Origin: an uncultured Flavobacteriaceae bacterium
Lineage (GTDB): Bacteria; Bacteroidota; Bacteroidia; Flavobacteriales; Flavobacteriaceae
Reading direction: 5' to 3'
Assembly: GCA_943789455.1 (NCBI GenBank)
Contig: CALSUE010000001.1
Location: 1,008,001-1,072,000, forward strand
Length of the DNA stretch: 64,000 nucleotides
Shown: positions 58,792-64,000 of the stretch, in pieces
Position numbering within the stretch: position 1 is the stretch's first letter
Layout: every line of letters begins with the position of its first letter
Translations under genes and position numbers: made by a program
Notes under the pieces: generated by a model
Databases searched by the model: none
What the model was told of the DNA's origin: nothing
Seen by the model: the letters and a program-made list of their open reading frames with translations, nothing else

Positions 58792-59408
58792 TATTTCTGA
58801 ATAGTTATGTAAGAATTTTTGTGACCAGGAATTGCTCCTTTTACAACAAGTAAGTTCTTTTCAGCAACTACTTTTAAAACTCTTAAGTTTTGAACTTTCA
58901 CTTTTTCACCACCCATTCTTCCGGCCATTCTCATTCCTTTGAATACTCTCGCTGGATATGATGCAGCACCAATAGAACCTGGAGCTCTTAAACGATTGTG
59001 TTGACCGTGAGTGGCTTGACCAACTCCAGCAAAACCATGACGTTTTACAACCCCTTGAAAACCTTTACCTTTAGAAACACCAGATACATCGACAAACTCG
59101 CCTTCTTCAAAATGTTCAACAGTAATAGAGTCTCCTAAATTATACTCTTTTTCAAACCCTTGAAATTCAATGACTTTTCTTTTAGCAGTGGTGCCAGCTT
59201 TTTTAAAGTGACCGTCTAACGCTTTGTTAGAACTCTTCGCCTTTTTGTCATCGAAACCCAATTGTAACGCATTGTATCCGTCTACCTCTTCGGTTCTGAC
59301 TTGGGTAACAACGCATGGACCTGCTTCGATTACTGTACAAGGAATGTTCTTCCCGTTTTCATCAAATAAGCTGGTCATTCCGATTTTTCTTCCTATTAAC
59401 CCAGACAT
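58791..59408 (-). CDS. rplC: Ribosomal protein L3
   Basis: 205 residues. [20 protein letters not shown] and the W-finger region [20 protein letters not shown] (in limits) identify uL3. It reaches the peptidyl-transferase centre. It is the first gene of the S10-spc-alpha run in this organism, separated from rpsJ by 521 nt that hold a putative leader/attenuator. Confidence 0.98.
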   Translation of the reverse strand: MSGLIGRKIGMTSLFDENGKNIPCTVIEAGPCVVTQVRTEEVDGYNALQLGFDDKKAKSSNKALDGHFKKAGTTAKRKVIEFQGFEKEYNLGDSITVEHFEEGEFVDVSGVSKGKGFQGVVKRHGFAGVGQATHGQHNRLRAPGSIGAASYPARVFKGMRMAGRMGGEKVKVQNLRVLKVVAEKNLLVVKGAIPGHKNSYITIQK

Positions 59409-59507
59409 TTAGTTAAAATTTTAGACGATTAGATTTTTTCCAGCGCGTCTATATTAATATTATTGTTTTTGAAACCTAAGTTTCAGAACTTGTCTTTAAA
59501 ATTTCTC

Positions 59508-59582
59508 TTAAAAAAAAAAGCGTAAAACAAACGCTACGCTAATTTGTTTTTCCGTTTTTCCTTCGCGAAACGCTCTAGACAT
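59508..59582 (-). CDS. Putative 24-residue leader peptide upstream of rplC
   Basis: ATG at 59582 follows GGGAGCAATAAC, a good Shine-Dalgarno-like site rarely seen in this window. The product reads MSRAFREGKTEKQISVAFVL then RFFF, and its last codons are the T-tract of the terminator hairpin, so translation and termination would be physically coupled. GCG and CGC codons are unusual for this AT-rich DNA, but they form the stem. Whether it is translated is untested. Confidence 0.4.
   Translation of the reverse strand: MSRAFREGKTEKQISVAFVLRFFF
59510..59540 (-). terminator. Leader terminator upstream of rplC
   Basis: AGCGTA (59540-59535) pairs with TACGCT (59524-59519) on the minus strand, followed by ten Ts. 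ACGCT repeats give an alternative pairing. No promoter is visible between it and rplC, which suggests attenuation rather than a simple end. Confidence 0.65.
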
Positions 59583-59646
59583 GTTATTGCTCCCATTTTA
59601 CTTCATTTATTTGGATAAATCCAATGTAATTTTAGCTAATGGATTG

Positions 59647-59654
59647 CAAAAGTA
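59647..59654 (-). promoter_or_regulatory. -7 element for the rplC leader transcript
   Basis: TACTTTTG on the minus strand, followed by CA, the commonest flavobacterial form of TAnnTTTG. The -33 box is weak. It predicts a start about 60 nt before the small ORF. Confidence 0.5.
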
Positions 59655-59736
59655 GTAAATTAATTTTGATTATTTACCCATATTTTAAAAAAATAAAGCA
59701 ACTTATTTTTATTTTTAATACTAGTGCATGTACATC

Positions 59737-59770
59737 CAAAAAAACGAGTTGTCTGTTATAGACAACTCGT
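59737..59770 (-). terminator. Second terminator downstream of rpsJ
   Basis: Perfect 10-bp stem ACGAGTTGTC/GACAACTCGT with a 7-nt loop and a T7 tail on the minus strand. Confidence 0.8.
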
Positions 59771-59808
59771 ATAATTCTTGGTTTAGGTAAGAACTTTAAT
59801 TTGTAGGG
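59737..59808 (-). ncRNA. Candidate short RNA between two terminators
   Basis: A promoter match (TTG at 59841-59839, 17 nt, TATTTTTG at 59821-59814) is followed about 45 nt later by a terminator with a perfect 10-bp stem ACGAGTTGTC/GACAACTCGT (59770-59744) and seven Ts. This would make a transcript of about 70 nt, with a further TTCTT/AAGAA stem. It could equally be a premature termination product of the rplC leader. Confidence 0.3.
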
Positions 59809-59830
59809 ATAAACAAAAATAAATTTCATA

Positions 59831-59866
59831 AAAAAAGACAATGCCCTTAAAAAAAGGCATTGTCTT
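59831..59866 (-). terminator. rpsJ (str operon) terminator
   Basis: AAGACAATGCC (59866-59856) pairs with GGCATTGTCTT (59845-59835) on the minus strand, followed by seven Ts; it is about 65 nt beyond the rpsJ stop. Confidence 0.85.
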
Positions 59867-59929
59867 GTGTAATTGACATAAGGCTGTACTGAAGGCTATG
59901 ATGGCCGGAAATACAAGCAATTTGTGTAC

Positions 59930-60235
59930 TTATACTTTAATTTCAACTTCTACTCCACTTGGTAATTCAAGCTTCATAAGCGCATCAATAGTTTTTGAAG
60001 AAGAACTATAGATGTCTAACAAACGTTTGTATGCAGACAATTGAAATTGTTCTCTAGATTTTTTATTCACGTGAGGTGAACGTAAAACCGTGAAAATTTT
60101 CTTATTTGTTGGTAGAGGTATTGGACCGTTTACAACTGCTCCAGTACTCTTTACTGTCTTTACAATTTTCTCAGCAGATTTATCTACTAAATTGTAATCG
60201 TAAGACTTTAATTTTATTCTAATTTTTTGACTCAT
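59930..60235 (-). CDS. rpsJ: Ribosomal protein S10
   Basis: 101 residues. [20 protein letters not shown] and the signature [20 protein letters not shown] (in limits) are uS10 (NusE). It also serves in antitermination. Here it ends the str-type operon (rpsL-rpsG-fusA-rpsJ) and is followed by a terminator instead of rplC. Confidence 0.98.
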   Translation of the reverse strand: MSQKIRIKLKSYDYNLVDKSAEKIVKTVKSTGAVVNGPIPLPTNKKIFTVLRSPHVNKKSREQFQLSAYKRLLDIYSSSSKTIDALMKLELPSGVEVEIKV

Positions 60236-60254
60236 CGTTTTTATTTTTAGTAGA

Positions 60255-62372
60255 TTATCCTTTTGCTTTAGCGATTACTTCCTCAGAAACGTTGGAAGGT
60301 GTTTCAGCATAGTGAGAAAATTCCATTGTAGATGTTGCTCTACCAGAGGACATAGTTCTTAACGCAGTTACATATCCAAACATTTCAGATAATGGTACTA
60401 AAGCCTTTACAACTTTAGATCCAGCTCGGTCACTCATATCGTTAACCTGACCTCTTCTTCTGTTTAAATCTCCTACAATATCACCCATGTTTTCTTCAGG
60501 AGTTAATACTTCTAGCTTCATTAATGGCTCCATAATTTTAGCTCTAGCAGATTTTGCCGCAGCTTTATAACCCATTTTAGCAGCTAACTCAAAAGATAAT
60601 TGATCTGAATCTACCGCATGAAAAGAACCATCTTTCAAGGTTACTTTCATGGAATCCATTTCATATCCAGCTAAAGGACCATTCTTCATTGCTTCTTTGA
60701 ATCCTTTTTCAACAGATGGTACAAATTCTCTAGGAACATTACCCCCTTTAATTGTTGATTCAAATTGTAAGCCTTGAAAGCCTTCTTCTGCAGGTTCCAT
60801 TGTAAATACAATGTCTGCAAACTTACCACGTCCACCAGATTGTTTCTTATACACTTCTCTGTGATCTGCAGATGCAGTAATAGCCTCTTTATATTCTACT
60901 TGAGGTTGACCTTGGTTTACCTCTACTTTAAATTCACGTTTTAAACGATCTACAATTACATCTAAATGCAACTCTCCCATACCTGAGATAATGGTTTGCC
61001 CTGAAGCTTCATCAGAACGCACTGTAAATGTTGGATCTTCTTCAGCTAGTTTTCCAAGACCAATACCTAACTTATCTACGTCAGCTTTTGTTTTTGGCTC
61101 AACAGCAATACCAATTACTGGATCTGGAAAGTCCATAGATTCTAGTACTATAGGATGCTTTTCAGAAGTAAGTGTATCTCCTGTTTTAATAGATTTAAAA
61201 CCTACAGCTGCTCCAATATCTCCTGCTTCGATAAAATCGATGGCATTTTGCTTATTGGCATGCATTTGGTAAATACGTGAAATACGTTCTTTTTTACCGG
61301 ATCTATTGTTTAACACATATGAACCAGCGTCTAATCTACCAGAATATGCTCTAAAAAATGCTAAACGACCAACAAATGGGTCTGTTGCAATTTTAAAAGC
61401 TAAAGCAGCAAATGGCTCCTTTACATCTGGCTTACGAATTTCTTCTTGATCTGTGTCTGGGTTTACACCTGTAATACCTTCTTTATCAGTTGGAGAAGGC
61501 AAATAACGACATACAGCATCTAAAAGAAACTGAACCCCTTTATTTTTAAAAGCAGAACCACAAATCATAGGAATGATAGCCATATCCATTACGGCAGATC
61601 TTAGTGCTGCATGCACTTCTTCTTCTGTAATAGATTCTTCATCTTCCATGAATTTCTCTAAAAGATTCTCATCATAACTTGCAACTTCTTCAATAAGTAG
61701 TGCACGATATTTACGAGCTTCTTCTTTCATATCCTCAGGAATTTCGATAATATCAAAAGTTGCTCCCTGAGTTTCATCGTGCCATACAATAGCACGGTTT
61801 TTTACTAAATCTATAATTCCTTTAAAATCATCTTCATCACCAATGTTTAATACAATTGGCACTGCATTTGATTTTAACATGTCTTTTACTTGCTGACATA
61901 CACCTAAAAAATCTGAACCTTGACGATCCATCTTGTTTACGAAACCAATTCTTGGCACTTTGTAATTGTCTGCTAGTCTCCAGTTAGTTTCAGATTGAGG
62001 CTCTACACCGTCAACTGCACTAAATAAGAAAACTAATCCGTCTAAAACTCTAAGTGATCTATTTACTTCTACAGTAAAATCTACGTGACCAGGGGTGTCA
62101 ATGATGTTGAAGTGATACCCTTTAGTATCTGGAGTTTTTTCACCATTTTCAATAGGAAAATCCCATGTACAAGTTGTTGCAGCAGAAGTAATTGTAATCC
62201 CTCTTTCTTGCTCTTGCTCCATCCAGTCCATTGTTGCTGCTCCATCATGAACTTCTCCAATTTTGTGAGAAACTCCTGTATAGTATAGCACACGTTCTGT
62301 AGTTGTAGTTTTCCCAGCATCAATATGTGCTGCAATACCAATATTTCTAGTGTATTTTAAATCTCTAGCCAT
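60255..62372 (-). CDS. fusA: Elongation factor G
   Basis: 705 residues. GTPase motifs are [19 protein letters not shown] (P-loop), [11 protein letters not shown] (G2), DTPGHVDFT (G3), NKMDRQGSD (G4) and [10 protein letters not shown] (G5). Domains II-V follow in order with the normal C-terminus. It drives ribosomal translocation. It lies between rpsG and rpsJ, the conserved str order without tuf. Confidence 0.99.
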   Translation of the reverse strand: MARDLKYTRNIGIAAHIDAGKTTTTERVLYYTGVSHKIGEVHDGAATMDWMEQEQERGITITSAATTCTWDFPIENGEKTPDTKGYHFNIIDTPGHVDFTVEVNRSLRVLDGLVFLFSAVDGVEPQSETNWRLADNYKVPRIGFVNKMDRQGSDFLGVCQQVKDMLKSNAVPIVLNIGDEDDFKGIIDLVKNRAIVWHDETQGATFDIIEIPEDMKEEARKYRALLIEEVASYDENLLEKFMEDEESITEEEVHAALRSAVMDMAIIPMICGSAFKNKGVQFLLDAVCRYLPSPTDKEGITGVNPDTDQEEIRKPDVKEPFAALAFKIATDPFVGRLAFFRAYSGRLDAGSYVLNNRSGKKERISRIYQMHANKQNAIDFIEAGDIGAAVGFKSIKTGDTLTSEKHPIVLESMDFPDPVIGIAVEPKTKADVDKLGIGLGKLAEEDPTFTVRSDEASGQTIISGMGELHLDVIVDRLKREFKVEVNQGQPQVEYKEAITASADHREVYKKQSGGRGKFADIVFTMEPAEEGFQGLQFESTIKGGNVPREFVPSVEKGFKEAMKNGPLAGYEMDSMKVTLKDGSFHAVDSDQLSFELAAKMGYKAAAKSARAKIMEPLMKLEVLTPEENMGDIVGDLNRRRGQVNDMSDRAGSKVVKALVPLSEMFGYVTALRTMSSGRATSTMEFSHYAETPSNVSEEVIAKAKG

Positions 62373-62377
62373 TTCTA

Positions 62378-62854
62378 TTAAAATCTAAAGTGAGAGAATG
62401 CTTTGTTGGCTTCAGCCATCTTGTGAGTATCTACACGTTTTTTAACGGCTGCTCCTTCTTCTTTAGCTGCTGCTAAGATTTCTGCTGCCAAACGCTGTGC
62501 CATGGTTTTTTCGTTTCTCTTACGAGTGTACAAAATCATCCATTTAATAGCCATAGATACTTTACGATCTGGTCTAATTTGCATTGGTATTTGAAAGGTT
62601 GCCCCTCCAACTCGTCTAGAACGAACTTCTACCTGAGGCATTACGTTAGATAATGCATCTTTCCATACCTCTAATGCTGTTTTTTCTTCGTCTTCTTTTC
62701 TTTCTTCCACAATAGCAATTGCATCATAGAATACTTTAAATGCTACCGATTTTTTTCCGGCCCACATTAAATTGTTTACAAAACGTGTTACTAGCTGATC
62801 ATTAAATTTTGGATCCGGTAGTAAGACTCTTTTTTTTGCTGCTCTTTTTCTCAT
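62378..62854 (-). CDS. rpsG: Ribosomal protein S7
   Basis: 158 residues. [20 protein letters not shown] and [20 protein letters not shown] are uS7. It nucleates the small-subunit head and can repress the str operon in E. coli. It lies 26 nt after rpsL and 5 nt before fusA. Confidence 0.98.
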   Translation of the reverse strand: MRKRAAKKRVLLPDPKFNDQLVTRFVNNLMWAGKKSVAFKVFYDAIAIVEERKEDEEKTALEVWKDALSNVMPQVEVRSRRVGGATFQIPMQIRPDRKVSMAIKWMILYTRKRNEKTMAQRLAAEILAAAKEEGAAVKKRVDTHKMAEANKAFSHFRF

Positions 62855-62880
62855 GTCTTTACATTAAAAAAGTTACTAAA

Positions 62881-63255
62881 TTACTTTTTTGGGCGTTTTG
62901 CACCATACTTTGATCTTCGTTGAGTTCTTCCCTCAACTCCCGCTGTATCTAAAGCTCCACGTACAACGTGATACTTTACTCCTGGCAAATCTTTTACCCT
63001 TCCACCTCTAACTAATACTATCGAGTGCTCTTGTAGATTGTGTCCTTCTCCTGGAATGTATGCGTTTATCTCATTACCATTTGTTAATCTAACTCTGGCA
63101 ACTTTACGCATTGCAGAATTAGGTTTTTTTGGCGTTGTAGTATAAACACGTGTACATACTCCACGTCTTTGAGGACATGACGACAAAGCAGCCGATTTAC
63201 TCTTCTTAGTTATTTTGGTTCTTCCTTTACGAACTAATTGTTGAATAGTTGGCAT
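62881..63255 (-). CDS. rpsL: Ribosomal protein S12
   Basis: 124 residues. [20 protein letters not shown], the conserved [20 protein letters not shown] with the decoding Lys (streptomycin position, K in PKKPNS), and [15 protein letters not shown] are uS12. It controls decoding accuracy. It is the first gene of the cluster, 57 nt downstream of a consensus promoter. Confidence 0.98.
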   Translation of the reverse strand: MPTIQQLVRKGRTKITKKSKSAALSSCPQRRGVCTRVYTTTPKKPNSAMRKVARVRLTNGNEINAYIPGEGHNLQEHSIVLVRGGRVKDLPGVKYHVVRGALDTAGVEGRTQRRSKYGAKRPKK

Positions 63256-63311
63256 ACTAAATTATTACTATTTTTCGTTTGTACTAAAATTTGTCTCTTT
63301 TTAAGAGTGCG

Positions 63312-63342
63312 CAAATGTACGATTAATTTCTTTCTATTCAAA
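63312..63342 (-). promoter_or_regulatory. Consensus promoter of the rpsL-rpsG-fusA-rpsJ operon
   Basis: On the minus strand TTTG (63342-63339), 19 nt, TACATTTG (63319-63312) matches both Bacteroidota boxes with ideal spacing. The start codon of rpsL is at 63255. Confidence 0.7.
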
Positions 63343-63402
63343 TCTGCAGAAGTAATTTTTTTGTACATGAATATAAACTGATAATGTTTTCATATTTTGA
63401 GG

Positions 63403-63410
63403 TACATTTG
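63403..63410 (+). promoter_or_regulatory. -7 element of the outer membrane protein gene
   Basis: TACATTTG on the plus strand matches TAnnTTTG, 18 nt before the TTG start at 63429. No clear -33 box. It is back-to-back with the rpsL promoter about 60 nt away. Confidence 0.4.
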
Positions 63411-63428
63411 ACCGCTTTAACCTACATT

Positions 63429-64000
63429 TTGAGTAAAAAAATTATACCTTATATATATATACTTTTCTTTGGCTGTTTTTCTTATGGGATGGTTGGGCAA
63501 AATCTTGAGCTAAAAATTACTTCTGCAGACACCCTTCAAAACCAAGTTTTGAATGCAATTATATTTAAAAAAAACCACAAGCTTAAAGCAGATATTTACA
63601 AGGAAATAAAACACATTCACTCAGACCTAAAAAAAGAAGGATTTTTTGTAGCTACCGTAGACACCATAATTAAGGATACTAAAAAATATGAGGCAGTGTT
63701 TAATCTAGGAAAAAAAACAGACAATCTCATTTTAATACTACCACAAGAAATTAGAACAAACTCCTCAATAAAGTATAATGACTCTATTCGAATTAAAACC
63801 AAAGAGTTTGAAAACTTCACAAACCTGCTCTTAACCAATTTAGACGCTACTGGAAATTCGTTTTCAGAAATTTCATTCACAAAACCAACCTATTTAAAAG
63901 ACACCTTAATTTTAAACTTAAAATTACTAAAATCTAAACGCAGGAATCTTGATAAAATTCTTGTGAAAGGATATGATGAGTTTCCAAAAAAATTTTTAAA
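63429..64000 (+). CDS. POTRA-like outer membrane protein, surface antigen type (partial)
   Basis: The frame is open from a TTG at 63429 to the window end (about 190 residues), so the gene is cut by the right edge. It starts with a hydrophobic signal-like segment (IIPYIYILFFGCFSYGMVGQ). The part after it has an alternating pattern of short helices and strands, with DKILVKGYDEFPKKF at the end resembling the POTRA beta-strand of BamA/TamA or surface-antigen-type proteins. No barrel is seen within the window. Divergent from rpsL. The family is a moderate guess from signal, length and the POTRA-like motif. Confidence 0.5.
   Translation, partial: MSKKIIPYIYILFFGCFSYGMVGQNLELKITSADTLQNQVLNAIIFKKNHKLKADIYKEIKHIHSDLKKEGFFVATVDTIIKDTKKYEAVFNLGKKTDNLILILPQEIRTNSSIKYNDSIRIKTKEFENFTNLLLTNLDATGNSFSEISFTKPTYLKDTLILNLKLLKSKRRNLDKILVKGYDEFPKKFL

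Larger units (their letters stand above)
59409..59929. other. 521-nt intergenic region between rpsJ and rplC
   Basis: This is the only large break in the ribosomal cluster. In the minus direction it holds: a terminator for rpsJ (59866-59831), a promoter overlapping it (59841-59814), a second terminator (59770-59737), a promoter element (59654-59647), a 24-codon ORF (59582-59508) ending in a third terminator (59540-59510), and two weak stem-loops before rplC (GAAAC/GTTTC and TAGACG/CGTCTA). Confidence 0.7.

Noticed and set aside
63617..63880. Minus-strand ORF of 87 codons near the right edge
   Set aside because: It is the antisense shadow of the plus-strand frame that is open from 63429 to the window end.

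Overview
The window comes from a marine Flavobacteriaceae-type Bacteroidota. The DNA is AT-rich. Several genes are preceded by the Bacteroidota promoter element TAnnTTTG, in some cases with a TTTG-like -33 box 18-19 nt upstream. There are many lipoprotein signals and no Shine-Dalgarno-rich starts. The gene set includes a fused SerB-SerA, CtlX, PafA-type phosphatase, DUF2853, and a proteorhodopsin with its retinal-forming partner Blh. A Polaribacter/Tenacibaculum-like organism would fit, but the genus is inference.

Layout. 1-4.4 kb (minus): the end of a periplasmic molybdenum hydroxylase (large subunit cut by the window edge, plus its 2Fe-2S subunit), an M14 carboxypeptidase lipoprotein, coaD and ddl. 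4.5-7.0 kb (plus): PASTA protein, RluA-family pseudouridine synthase, yaaA. 7.0-8.7 kb: divergent blh and proteorhodopsin, a retinal-based light-driven proton pump unit. 8.7-12.3 kb: DUF2853, dnaK, a hypothetical protein and a DUF2141 protein. 12.4-21.1 kb (minus): a kynurenine degradation cluster (kynU, kmo, RidA-type deaminase, M20 peptidase, aminomuconate semialdehyde dehydrogenase, SDR, 3-hydroxyanthranilate dioxygenase, ACMSD). 21.2-24 kb: SerB-SerA fusion and a UbiA-like membrane protein. 24.1-36.3 kb: gcvP, rpmE, glutaminyl cyclase, surface lipoprotein, SDR, SprT-like protein, DUF389 protein, tRNA-Lys, mlaF-mlaE, PafA-like phosphatase. 36.3-45.5 kb: CtlX, FAS1 lipoprotein, a second arginine deiminase-like enzyme, gltA, eno, carA, and a tandem pair of secreted paralogues. 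45.7-63.3 kb (minus): a merged str/S10/spc/alpha ribosomal super-cluster from rpsL to rplQ, with fusA, secY, infA and rpoA. 63.4-64.0 kb (plus): start of a probable surface-antigen-type outer membrane protein.

How it fits together. The kynurenine genes form a near-complete 3-hydroxyanthranilate route from kynurenine to 2-aminomuconate and its deaminated product. The first two steps (tryptophan dioxygenase and formamidase) are not in the window. The ribosomal cluster is colinear except for a 0.5-kb break between rpsJ and rplC. That break holds three terminator hairpins, two promoter-like elements and a 24-codon reading frame ending inside a terminator, which looks like a leader/attenuator controlling the S10-spc-alpha transcript. 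A second promoter-like element plus hairpins sits just before rpsH.

No CRISPR array, insertion sequence, prophage or defence island was seen. Most of the window is housekeeping. The most notable observations are the rplC leader, the Met-type (green) proteorhodopsin, the cysteine-depleted 3-hydroxyanthranilate dioxygenase, the peptidase inside the kynurenine cluster, the palindrome before the FAS1 gene, and a tandem gene duplication that appears to have copied the rplQ terminator.
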